Shown in pieces: positions 20,637 through 29,338 of a stretch of 64,000 nt of DNA. Where the stretch lies: the NCBI GenBank assembly GCA_963210315.1, contig OY723319.1, forward strand, positions 372,001 through 436,000, read 5' to 3'. Origin of the DNA: Rhynchopus euleeides. Its lineage: Eukaryota > Euglenozoa > Diplonemea > Diplonemida > Diplonemidae. The first letter of the stretch is position 1; each line of letters begins with the position of its first letter. The notes beneath the pieces are model-generated. The model did no database searches, had not been told where the DNA came from, and saw only the letters and a program-made list of their open reading frames with translations. The position numbers were made by a program, and so were the translations under genes.

Positions 20637-21216
20637 TGTTTGTGCGCACTATGCAATATATCTGTTCATGGAATTATGTATGTTGCACTGCACGCTGCCA
20701 ACAGCCTATTGTTTACTGTCACAAGCAAGATTGTTTGTGTAAAAAACCCCAAAGGGGGTCAAAAAAGTCAAAAAAATCACTGAAAACACACCCAAAAAAA
20801 TCAAAAAAATCCAAAAAAAATCAACACCAAAAAAATCCAAAAAAATCAAGGCACACATCACTGCCCCCCCCCCCCCCTCTCCCCCTCTCCGAGCGGCACT
20901 GCCGAGCTGCCCCCCCGTCCCCCACACACTCTAACTCGAGCTGGGGTGGGGGGCGGGTGGACTTCTGCTGGGGCGGCCCACAACTCGCTGGATTCACCCC
21001 CACTCAAACGGGCATCCCACACCACACAGAACACACACGTGAAACAGAGCCGAAATCGTCGGGTGGGGATGGGGGTGGTGGGGCCCAGGCCCCTGCAGCA
21101 CAGCAACCCCCAGCCTTCGCTACCCTGGTGTGACAAAGGGGGTGAGCAGTGCGGGAAGTGTGGTCCCCTCTCCCGTCACTTGACTGACATGGCTGTGATG
21201 TGACAGCGAGGGCAGT
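20637..21216. other. Spacer between Gag relic and cyclase 1
   Basis: Holds the RE1-like leader remnant (20637-20705), a row of tcaaaaaaatccaaaaa repeats (20757-20850), and C/G-rich sequence. No gene is seen. It is the probable 3' flank of the cyclase gene. Confidence 0.5.
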
Positions 21217-23328
21217 CTAGCCGTTGAGGCTGCTCTGGGCAGAGCCAGAGAGGGGGCACGTGCCCTGCGTGAGCCTGTCTGTCACCACCTCGTATACAGC
21301 GCCGAGACCGTGCTTCGCAGGCAACGGGCAGGCCCGCAGGATGTCTGCGAACATCCCTGCAGAGAATCCGGGAGCGGTGGCAAAGAGGCAGGTGCGCTGT
21401 GCGCTGCGCGCCATATGCCATGCTTCGAGGCTGGCCTCCAGTGCATCTCCTGCGGCTGTGACGAAGCGCTGCCGGCTGGTCCCGACATCGCCGTGGTGAA
21501 CCGTGCCGTTGGCAAGGCCCAGGGTCTCGATTGGCACAGCCTCGCGCTGCAGCATCCGCTTGGCAAACCACAGGGCGTTCTCCGTGTGTGTGGCGGAGAA
21601 GGCACCCACGTTCCACGCCACCCACACGTGTGTGCCCAGCAGGGTCAGGATGGTGGCCCCGCTCTGCTCCAGCAGCGGCGTCACAGCCTCCAGGCCGTGG
21701 CTGATGCCGTCGACACCGTCGCGGATGACGCGCAGGCTCAGTGTGCCCACGGTGGCGTCAGGGCTCAGCATGCGGAGGGCCAGGACGTCCCTCGCAGGGT
21801 CCACGACGTGCGACAGGGATGCGGTGGTCCACTCGATGTCGGCAACAGGTGTGCCCTGCAGGGGGTGGCTGCGGCGTCCCGAGAGGGCGGCGGTCCAGAG
21901 CTGACAGATGCCCAGGCCCTCGGTGCCCTTGAGGTTCACCTGGGTGGGGTCGGTGGAGGCAGTCGTGGGGGCGCAGGAGGGGCGCACCTGGGACCACAGG
22001 TCTGCAGGGACTGCGACGGCGCCAGGGAGGCAGATGCTCTCGAGGCGAGCGGCAACGTTGACTGTGTGGCCCAGGTAGTCGACCCTGCCGGTGATGGTGT
22101 TTGTCTCGACGTTGACCGGGCCGTGGTTGACCCCGATGCGCACCGTGAGCCCGCCCCACAGCCCCGGCACGGCAGCACAGATCGGCAGCTCCAGCAGACC
22201 TGCCGGCCACTCCGCACGCAGCAGTGCCTCGTGCACAGTCAGCCCGAAGTTGACCCCCGCACACGCCCCTTCAAAGGCAACCATGAAGGAGTCGCCAATC
22301 GTCTTCACCTCGTACCCGTCGTACAGCGCCATCGTGCTGCGCATCACCGCGTTGTGCGTCCGGATCGCCTTCTTCATCTCGTCGGGTGCTGCCTCCCAGC
22401 TGGACGTCGATGCACGGATGTCGGTGAACACAACTGTTGCCTCCCCAGTGCTGAGGGCGGGGGGCATGGTGTGCGGGTGCAGCTGCATGTCGTCCCCCTC
22501 CCACCGCCTGTCCACCAGCGCCACAGGCAGGTACGGCAGGTAGGCGCGCAGGGCCTGCTCCATGCGCACCAGGGACGCCCGCAGCTCTGCAGGCAAGCCC
22601 TCCGCTGCCTCGAGCACACCCGCCACCTTGTCCACGTCGTAGTCGGCAAGCAGGCCTGCAATGTCCTCCACAGTCTTGATGGTGCGTGCCATCGCCGCCT
22701 GCTCCTTTGCCGCCTCGTCAGCAAACCCACGCGTCACGATGAAGTCAAGCAGCAGCACAACAACCACAGGCACGCAGTCCCACAGCGCATCCTCCACGTC
22801 ACCGGGGCACGGCAGGGTGTCGCATGAGGTGCGCTTCACAGCCAGCTCACGCCTGTCCTCCTGACTCAGGGACCCGGGGACGTCCAGCAGCCCGAAGCGC
22901 AGCCAGGTCTCCAGGGCGAAGAGCACCGCCCCTGCCACCGCGAAGGCGACAACAGCACCGCAGACGCCGCGGGGCAGCTGGAGGGCAAGGGCCAGGTCGG
23001 CAGCAGCCACGCAGAAGATCCAGCGCGTGGCCCCCTGGGCACGGGCACCCACCTCCCAGACGAAGAGGCCCACCATGCAGACAGCCATAAGGGCTGTGCG
23101 GCAGCGACGCGGGATGGGGATCTGACACACGATGGCGGTACCCAGGAGCCCTGTGACCAGGGTGCACCCTAGGGCGGCCACGAGGGGCAGGGCCGGGACA
23201 CCGGAGGCAACGGCAAACATCGAGCAGGCGAACACCACCGTGCAGATCACGAGGAGGTGCCGGCGCGCGAGGCGCTCCGCCCCGTGCACGGTACCCCCTA
23301 TGGATAAGGCATTGTCAAGCCACTGCAT
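21217..23328 (-). CDS. Membrane adenylate cyclase 1 (class III)
   Basis: Predicted membrane enzyme converting ATP to cAMP, 703 residues from the ATG at 23328. That start is chosen because M-Q-W-L-D-N aligns with M-G-W-Y-E-R of the two paralogues; the longer open frame to 23487 begins at a non-ATG codon. About six hydrophobic segments (roughly residues 24-42, 46-67, 79-93, 104-117, 123-142, 184-198), a helical linker, then the catalytic domain at about 290-445: metal-binding Asp in F-T-D-I (303) and G-D-S-F (346), adenine-type Lys in V-K-T-I-G-D, Asp in R-V-D-Y-L-G, and Asn/Arg in V-N-V-A-A-R. A second, degenerate cyclase-like domain follows (about 500-640) without the metal Asp residues. No introns. 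Only the purine-specifying residues argue adenylate rather than guanylate. Confidence 0.88.
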   Translation of the reverse strand: MQWLDNALSIGGTVHGAERLARRHLLVICTVVFACSMFAVASGVPALPLVAALGCTLVTGLLGTAIVCQIPIPRRCRTALMAVCMVGLFVWEVGARAQGATRWIFCVAAADLALALQLPRGVCGAVVAFAVAGAVLFALETWLRFGLLDVPGSLSQEDRRELAVKRTSCDTLPCPGDVEDALWDCVPVVVVLLLDFIVTRGFADEAAKEQAAMARTIKTVEDIAGLLADYDVDKVAGVLEAAEGLPAELRASLVRMEQALRAYLPYLPVALVDRRWEGDDMQLHPHTMPPALSTGEATVVFTDIRASTSSWEAAPDEMKKAIRTHNAVMRSTMALYDGYEVKTIGDSFMVAFEGACAGVNFGLTVHEALLRAEWPAGLLELPICAAVPGLWGGLTVRIGVNHGPVNVETNTITGRVDYLGHTVNVAARLESICLPGAVAVPADLWSQVRPSCAPTTASTDPTQVNLKGTEGLGICQLWTAALSGRRSHPLQGTPVADIEWTTASLSHVVDPARDVLALRMLSPDATVGTLSLRVIRDGVDGISHGLEAVTPLLEQSGATILTLLGTHVWVAWNVGAFSATHTENALWFAKRMLQREAVPIETLGLANGTVHHGDVGTSRQRFVTAAGDALEASLEAWHMARSAQRTCLFATAPGFSAGMFADILRACPLPAKHGLGAVYEVVTDRLTQGTCPLSGSAQSSLNG

Positions 23329-23880
23329 TGCACGCCCCAGGGTGGAGGGGGGGCGGTCGTGTCGCTGGCGCTGGGTGGTTTGCTTATGCACCACCCGCCC
23401 TGTTGGGTGTGGTGGTGGTGGTGGTGGTGGATGCAGGGAAACATGTTTGGGGAGATGGAAGGCCTTCACGAGGGAGACTGGTTGCACCCCTTCTCAGATT
23501 TGAGCTAATGCAAAACGAAAGTTTGGATTAGCCGTTTGCTCAGTTGGGGCGGGGCGGGGAGGGGGGTGTGTGGGGATGGGGATTGGGGGGGGATGGGGGA
23601 TGGGTGCCATTTCGACAAACTAGCTATTCAACCACACGCAGTGGGGATCAAACATCACACCACCGGCGTGCGGCGTTCTGCGAATCTCTTGTTTGCAGCA
23701 GTGTGCCACGACATGGTATGCACCACCGTCAGGTGTGTTCTCCTAACCGTAGAGAAGCGCCGAAGCAGTGCAACCACACCGCGCAAACCCACACATGATC
23801 ATCTCGTTGTAGACCGGCTGGAGAGACAAGTTTGCTCTGTGCCATACTGTACAGTGTGTGAGTGTACCAGTGTGACACCA
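23329..23880. other. Spacer between cyclase 1 and RE2
   Basis: Upstream region of cyclase 1, with a (tgg)n/(gtg)n stretch around 23410-23430 and G runs near 23550-23600. No gene is recognised. Confidence 0.45.
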
Positions 23881-23960
23881 AAACCAGACAAATGAATCGC
23901 CCAACTGAATCGTGCTAGCTAAACTCCGGAAAGAAGTGTCTTTTTTCGTTGAACGCAGCC
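23881..23960 (-). repeat. RE2 repeat B2 (outer 3' end)
   Basis: Starts aaaccagacaaatgaatcgc on the plus strand and ends gaacgcagcc; the same 80 bases lie at 24084-24163. It marks the downstream end of the element. Confidence 0.9.
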
Positions 23961-24086
23961 AAATATAAGGCCTAACCTGTTTTGGCGCACGGGTGTGATG
24001 ACAAAAGGGAAAAGTGCTAGCACGAACATGATGTTGGTCTTCTGGTTATGTCTGGTTTCTTAGAACACTGAACGTGTATGCAAAAA
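23942..24086 (-). repeat. RE2 repeat A2
   Basis: 145 bp that match 28452-28596 with a single visible change (actgaacg against acttaacg). It lies between B1 and B2, as expected of a split direct repeat. Confidence 0.9.
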
Positions 24087-24163
24087 CCAGACAAATGAAT
24101 CGCCCAACTGAATCGTGCTAGCTAAACTCCGGAAAGAAGTGTCTTTTTTCGTTGAACGCAGCC
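24084..24163 (-). repeat. RE2 repeat B1
   Basis: An 80-bp copy of B2, on the body side of A2, separated from the RT stop codon by about 70 bp. Confidence 0.9.
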
Positions 24164-24231
24164 CAACCCACAGGGACCGCGTAGCGGAAAGAAAGACAAG
24201 GGATTGAAAGGGTACACCACACTTGAAATGT

Positions 24232-26026
24232 TTAACGCGATATGGCTGCAACCGCCGCGTATCTCGCAGGGAGGGGCGCCAGGGGGACAGGGCACGGCGA
24301 TGCCACAGTGCCTCGGGTAAACTCGTCTGCTCTCTGTGCATGCGTAGGCACCCACTGAGCGGAAACGGAGATGCCCGCACCGTCCGCGGTGTCAAACAAG
24401 GCACACAACAAGTCATTCGCGAGGTAATTCTTGCTGTGGCCCTTGTTGATAGCTGCCACCGCTGCCGTGTTGTCCACCTGCAACCCCAACGCACAGCCCG
24501 GCCGCGTAGCGGCTGCGAGGCGTGTCGCCTGGAGCGCTGCGAAGAGCTCTTTGACATATATATGGTGGGCGAGGGGTTCATCAAAACAGCCCTGGACAAT
24601 CGGCTCGGGGTCTAACTCCAGAAGGGCTGCCCATTCTGTGTCGGAAGCGTCAGACCACGCCGTGACCGAGGGCCCCGAAGCCCCTGCCTCAACCCACACA
24701 TTCTGGCCCAGATCGGCCGAAATCAGAGAAAGATCAGCGAGAACAGAGGGGGGGATGTCGAGAGGGCGGTCCCACTGCTCCGGTTCCGCAACCAGCTTGG
24801 CCGCGGATCTCCTGAGGAAGGCGAGGGAGGCGCGGAAGTAGCAGAGACGCCTCTGCGTCGAGAACAGAAACCAAATCATACCGCCAAAAACCTTGTAGAA
24901 CTCCCGGGAAGTAGCCCTGTTCTCGCGAACCGCCGCCACGGCCGCCGAGGCAAGGAATTTCGACACCCAATCGGGGTCCGACCTGAAGCGCTTAGGCGAC
25001 GACTCCAGATCAAATTCCAACCCCAAGGCGATGAACCGCGACTGCGGTGTGCCGAACTCCGCACCCTCGTTGAGCTCGGCGCCCACCGACTCGGCCTTGC
25101 CGAGGAATCGGGCGTATCTCACGGCTGCATCCTCCCGGCTATCTCCAACCACAAACCAGTTGTCCACCCAAGACAGCCCATCCTCCAGGGGGAGAAGCAC
25201 GCGTGAGGCCCTCTGCGCGATGCACGGCGCCCAGCTCCAGCCCATGCACATCCCCCGCAGCGAGGTGCGCCGAAACGGGCCCCGCTCCCCAGCCAGATTC
25301 ACCCCGAAGAAGTCGCGGACCCCGTCCCCCAGGGGGAACTGGTAGAACCAGCTCTTCCCGTCAGCCTGCACCACGAATTCGGCCGCCAGGAACCTCCGGA
25401 CCACCTCGTGGATCGACGGGAGGAGCATCGGTGGCGGGTCCCGCATCAGCCGGTTCAGCTTTCGCCCGTCGCATACCAAACGCAGCAGCCCGCTCTTTTT
25501 CTCCACGGTGAACGCCGGGAGGACCACCTTCGGCGCGTCTGCCAACCCCAGCACCCCCCACTCCGAGAGGTTATCCCAGTGCCGCAGCATGTGCCTCGAG
25601 GTCCCGCGCGAAAGAGGCCTGTCGCCCAGATCCACGCCCGGTCGCATGGCCCGCAGGAAAGCGCCCCGGTCCCGAATCACGTCGATAACCCCTGACAGGA
25701 TCCCCTCGGAATCCAAAGCCTCTAAGGCGTCGAGGTTCAGACGTGACGTCGATATGGGGGCCAGCTCCCCCGTGGGGCCACCCCGCGCCGAGGGCGGGCC
25801 AAGATGCCGCCCCTCCACCGTCACCCGCGCTTCCCTCGCGTACGTCGCGTTGACGTCCGGCGAGTAGGAGTCGTCGCCGACCCTCCGAGGAAGAGGAGGA
25901 GGAGGGGGCGGCCGTGGCGGCGGTGGAGGCGGAGGCGGAGGCGGTAGCGTGGGAGGCGGCCTGGGCCGAGGGGTCGCCGGCGGGGAAGGCGTGCCTGGGG
26001 GCTCGTACGCCACGCACGCCGTCCTC
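24232..26026 (-). CDS. RE2 reverse transcriptase - RNase H
   Basis: Polymerase of RE2, about 598 codons counted from the YR stop; the frame itself stays open back to 26880 across the recombinase gene. A Pro-rich linker (about 25860-25960) precedes the RT. Motif A is V-V-Q-A-D-G-K-S-W-F-Y-Q-F-P, motif B region M-G-W-S-W-A-P, and motif C S-W-V-D-N-W-F, again with Asn at the second catalytic Asp. RNase H has W-S-D-A-S, V-K-E-L-F, Q-V-D-N-T and R-A-D-E-F-T-R, so the four acids are present. No good ATG exists before the RT fold, so it is probably expressed as a fusion; the frame is -1 relative to YR. It ends with TAA at 24232-24234, just before repeat B1. Confidence 0.85.
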
Positions 26027-27020
26027 AGGAGCTTCCCAGGGAAGGCAGGGCAAAGAGCGACCCCCGGGATAGCCCCCGGTCGAGCACCATTGATGTGGAG
26101 GCCGTCTGCCTCGCCAGCTTCAGCTTCCCCGCCGGGAGGTACCTGGCCAGGGCGTCCAGGGAGCTGTGGCGGGACAGCTGCCGAAACGACTCCAGGCACA
26201 GCCCCTCTTGCAGGAGCTCCGCCAGAGCCCCCCGACGGAGGGAATGACCACTCAGCTCCGGGTCCTCCTTCTTCAGCGCCGCCACGATGCGCCGGTAGGT
26301 CGTGTCGACCACCAGCGCGCCCGCCGCCCGCCCCGAGATCGCCTCCCGCAGCACCTCCGTCCAGCACTCCGAGAGGAACAGGCCCGTCGTGACGCCCAGG
26401 CGGAACGGGTCGCTCTTCGTCTCCGCCCAGTTCACGGCGACAAACTCGCTCTGGAAAGCGATGTCCCCGCACTTCAGGCGCACCACGTCCGACACCCGCG
26501 CCGCCCCGCACCACCCCAGCACAATCGCGAGCTTCGTGTCGCGGTCGACGTCCTCCCGGCCCACCACTGCGGCCACCTGGGCGGATGCTGCTGGCTTCGC
26601 TTGGTGCTGCGGTCGGAGGGCCCCCAAGCGCTTCAGACCTCGCTTGAAGTCTTGGAGCAGCTGGGAGTCCACCACAACCCCCATGCGGCTCATCGCGGCG
26701 ACCGCCCTCGATACGTACTGTAGGGCGGAGGAGGGCCGGAGTGGGGAGTCCGCTTCGGACATGAGCCTCTGCACCCAGTAAATGATGCAAAGGTCCCACG
26801 GCAAGAGCACACCCGTGGTCTGCTCCCACTCGTGCCGGAACTGGAGGAGTCGCCGGTGGGGCCCCTCGAGCCCCCTCCACGTCGACGGTGCCAACGCCTC
26901 CCCCAGCGTCTTCACCGCGCGCTTGGCGATCCGCTGTGCCTCTCTGGCGGTCAGCGGGTCCTCCTGTGCCCGTCTCCTTCCCACCCGCGCCGTGGAGAGC
27001 ACCCCTATGCTCTCCAGCAT
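26025..27020 (-). CDS. RE2 tyrosine recombinase
   Basis: Recombinase/integrase of RE2. Visible catalytic set: Arg in A-A-R-V-S-D, Lys in E-T-K-S-D, H-S-L-R (H-x-x-R box), His in S-R-H-S-S, and Tyr in L-A-R-Y-L. The N-terminal part has the helical pattern of a SAM-like core-binding domain (A-K-R-A-V-K-T-L-G-E and following). I start it at ATG 27020, giving 331 residues and lying just after the Gag stop. The frame is also open upstream to 27533 in overlap with Gag and is -1 relative to it, and a slippery heptamer sits in the overlap, so a Gag-YR fusion is likely as well or instead. It ends with TGA at 26025-26027, where the RT frame overlaps. Confidence 0.85.
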   Translation of the reverse strand: MLESIGVLSTARVGRRRAQEDPLTAREAQRIAKRAVKTLGEALAPSTWRGLEGPHRRLLQFRHEWEQTTGVLLPWDLCIIYWVQRLMSEADSPLRPSSALQYVSRAVAAMSRMGVVVDSQLLQDFKRGLKRLGALRPQHQAKPAASAQVAAVVGREDVDRDTKLAIVLGWCGAARVSDVVRLKCGDIAFQSEFVAVNWAETKSDPFRLGVTTGLFLSECWTEVLREAISGRAAGALVVDTTYRRIVAALKKEDPELSGHSLRRGALAELLQEGLCLESFRQLSRHSSLDALARYLPAGKLKLARQTASTSMVLDRGLSRGSLFALPSLGSS

Positions 27021-27056
27021 CGCCGTGAGGGGCGAGCTCACTGCCTGTGGCCCCCC
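26993..27056 (-). promoter_or_regulatory. Predicted -1 ribosomal frameshift signal, Gag to YR
   Basis: On the minus strand GGGGGGC (plus 27050-27056) is phased G_GGG_GGC in the Gag frame, followed by three codons and the TGA stop at 27038-27040. A -1 slip enters the YR frame with no stop. Eight nucleotides downstream GTGAG...CTCAC can pair around the stop codon. Further on, TGGAGAGCA-tagggg-TGCTCTCCA (26993-27016) is a perfect 9-bp stem. The layout copies that of RE1 at 2756-2782. Confidence 0.65.
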
Positions 27057-28381
27057 CTCCTGCTCCGCTGGCTGGTGGGGTGGCCCTGCTGCGGCTGTGG
27101 CTGCGAGCTGCGTTGCTGTTGTTGTTGATGTTGATGCTGATGCTGTGGGTGGTGGACCTGGGGGGAGCGTGGCTGGCGGGCCCGTGCCTTCTCCTTTGCC
27201 GCCCGGAGGTACGGAGGAATCTCCGGCTTCCCGAAGAATTCCTCCTCCATCGCGGAGGCCGCCTCCCATCCGCCCCCCAACACGCCCTCGTTGAGGGCTT
27301 CCAGCCTGCAGAACTGGTTCTGCATCAGCCGGACCAGGAGGTCGTCGTAGTCCTCCGGCTCCTGCAGCGACGGCAGGCTCGTCATGATGAGGTTGATATC
27401 CCTCATCCGGGCCTGCGCCTCGTGGGCCTGCGGGCGCAGGGCACCCCCCGCCCGGGCCCCCAGCAGGGCGTCGTAGCGGCGCAGCTGGTGCAGGTGCACC
27501 AGCCCCAGCGTGGCCTCGTCCGCGTGCCACCACTCGTCCACGTCCAGGGGGTTGAGAGCCCCGGCGCCCCTGCGGCTGTCGCTGCTGCCGGCTACGCTGC
27601 CGGCCCCGTCCCGCTGCTCCGGCTTTCCGGCCCTCGGTGCTCCGGCGCCGGCTCCGGAGCCCGTCCCGTTTCCCCGCAGGCGGGCCAGCTCCGCCTGGAG
27701 GTCCGCCACCTCCCGCATCCGCCGCACCTCCTCCCGGAGGGAAGCCACCTCGTCCTGGGGGGCTGCAGCCCGGCTCGCACCTGCCTCAGCCCTTACCCTC
27801 GCGTGCTCCGCGAGGGCCGTCTCCCGCTGGGCCTTAGCCCGCTCCTCCATCACCAACGCGGCGTTCCGCGTCTTCTCCCTCTCGAGGGCCAGCTCCGCCT
27901 CGAGGCGGGCTCTCACCTCCGCGTGCCTGGCGGACTCCTCGGCGACCATGGCCCGCGCCTGCGCCTCCGTGACGGCGTTTGAGGCCGCCGCCTCCACCGA
28001 CGCCACCTTCGCGTCCGACTCCGCCCCCGTCACCCGCTGTGCCGCAGCGGATTCCACCTTCGCCGCATGCGCCGCTGCATTCGCGGATGCGATGTGCATC
28101 CCCGCCGCCGCCTCCGCGTTGGCGGCCCTCGTAGCCGCCCCCGCCTCCACCCCCGCCGCGTGCACCCTCGCGTGCGCCTCCACCTGCGTGGCCCGGATGT
28201 CGGCCCCCGCGACCTCGCGAGTGGCCACCTCGCGGGCGTTGGCGGTGGTCACTGCCGCCAGCGCCTGCCCCATCGCCATCCCGAAGTCGCCCGCCGGGAG
28301 GGGGGCGGACAAGGCCTCCGGGTTGCCCGCGCCGCGCCCCACTCCGGACAGCACCAGCTCCGAGTTCTGCACGCCAGGCAT
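27038..28381 (-). CDS. RE2 Gag-like protein with long alanine-rich coiled coil
   Basis: Predicted Gag of RE2, 447 residues from ATG 28381 (M-P-G-V-Q-N-S-E-L). The open frame continues 21 codons upstream but starts with GTG. Residues about 50-270 are Ala/Glu/Arg-rich with few helix breakers and heptad-like spacing, a probable coiled coil. A conserved-looking globular part follows (D-V-D-E-W-W-H-A-D-E to F-C-R-L-E-A-L-N-E). The tail is His/Gln-rich (H-P-Q-H-Q-H-Q) and then basic, plausible for nucleic-acid binding. It lacks the Cys-rich finger of RE1 Gag. The role is inferred from position, as first ORF after repeat A1. Confidence 0.72.
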   Translation of the reverse strand: MPGVQNSELVLSGVGRGAGNPEALSAPLPAGDFGMAMGQALAAVTTANAREVATREVAGADIRATQVEAHARVHAAGVEAGAATRAANAEAAAGMHIASANAAAHAAKVESAAAQRVTGAESDAKVASVEAAASNAVTEAQARAMVAEESARHAEVRARLEAELALEREKTRNAALVMEERAKAQRETALAEHARVRAEAGASRAAAPQDEVASLREEVRRMREVADLQAELARLRGNGTGSGAGAGAPRAGKPEQRDGAGSVAGSSDSRRGAGALNPLDVDEWWHADEATLGLVHLHQLRRYDALLGARAGGALRPQAHEAQARMRDINLIMTSLPSLQEPEDYDDLLVRLMQNQFCRLEALNEGVLGGGWEAASAMEEEFFGKPEIPPYLRAAKEKARARQPRSPQVHHPQHQHQHQQQQQRSSQPQPQQGHPTSQRSRRGGHRQ

Positions 28382-28451
28382 CGGATATGTCGGGGGTTGA
28401 AGGGTGGAGTAAAGAGAAGGGAGTAGGTGGGAGTGTTGAACCACGAAAATA

Positions 28452-28596
28452 TTTTTCGTTGAACGCAGCCAAATATAAGGCCTAACCTGTTTTGGCGCAC
28501 GGGTGTGATGACAAAAGGGAAAAGTGCTAGCACGAACATGATGTTGGTCTTCTGGTTATGTCTGGTTTCTTAGAACACTTAACGTGTATGCAAAAA
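28452..28596 (-). repeat. RE2 repeat A1 (5' end)
   Basis: 145-bp direct copy of 23942-24086. It marks the upstream end of RE2 on the minus strand and lies about 70 bp before the Gag ATG. Confidence 0.9.
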
Positions 28597-29302
28597 GAAA
28601 AAAATATCGGGTCAGTTCCATTTCTAAACGTTATTTTTTTTTGAGCGAAGTACCCCAATCCACTCACAGGTGTGCTGAACCTCCTTGTTCTGACACACAC
28701 ACCTGTGAGTATCGTTGCAGTAATGTAAAGCGCACGGAGCACGCCCTTCTCTTGATGTGACCTCCACGCGATACTACCACACACGTGGTGCCTTTTTGTC
28801 GAGTGTCGGGTTTCAAACTCTGTGCGATACCTTCGCTGCCACACCACATAAGCATTATCGCACTCAACTGAAGATTCAGACTTCTTGCCACCGTGTCACA
28901 TAGGACTCTTCACGACATCTCGCTTCAAGCCTACACGAAGATTGTAGCCGGTGGGGACCCGACAAACCAGCTGCCGAATCAGATTCCCAAGGGACAAGGG
29001 GGCAGGGGGGGGGCGGGGGGTGATGGGAGGGAAAGTGAGTTTGTTTTGAGCGTGTTGTGAGTGTCAAGAGCACCGTCCAACCACTGACACCCGGGGTTGC
29101 ATTGGTTTATTTTTTATCTTCTTTTTGATATCGACGTGCACCACCATTCCTACCTGAAGGCAAGGGGAAGTGGCGCGCGCAATGCTGCTGGGGTTGATTT
29201 GACAGCGACCAACCCTGCAAGAAGTAAAAAGAACAAGTCACCGGCGGGGGCGTAGGGCACGGAGAGCGGTGGGTGATGCACAACCAAAATACGGGGGGAA
29301 AT

Positions 29303-29306
<4 letters not shown>
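28597..29306. other. Spacer between RE2 and LINE copy 1
   Basis: No gene. A hairpin actcacaggtgtg...cacacctgtgagt lies at about 28663-28710. A motif around 28740-28775 (cttctcttgatgtgacctcc) resembles one at about 60012-60030 in an intron. It ends in a 30-bp AG tract at 29307-29336. Confidence 0.5.

Positions 29307-29336
<30 letters not shown>

Positions 29337-29338
<2 letters not shown>

Larger units (their letters stand above)
23881..28596 (-). mobile_element. RE2: complete YR retroelement with split direct repeats
   Basis: A 4.7-kb element on the minus strand, in order Gag, YR, RT/RNase H, bounded by repeats in the pattern A1 - body - B1 - A2 - B2. A1 is 28452-28596 and A2 is 23942-24086 (145 bp, nearly identical). 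B1 is 24084-24163 and B2 is 23881-23960 (80 bp, identical by eye); A and B overlap slightly. Split direct repeats of this type are the hallmark of Ngaro/VIPER-like YR retroelements, where they allow a circular DNA intermediate. All three frames are open. Protein similarity to RE1 is low outside catalytic motifs, so RE1 and RE2 are separate families with the same architecture. Confidence 0.88.

Noticed and set aside
21310-22827. 505-codon plus-strand ORF across cyclase 1 (with similar ones across cyclases 2 and 3)
   Set aside because: Antisense shadow of conserved GC-rich cyclase codons; the protein has no domain signature.
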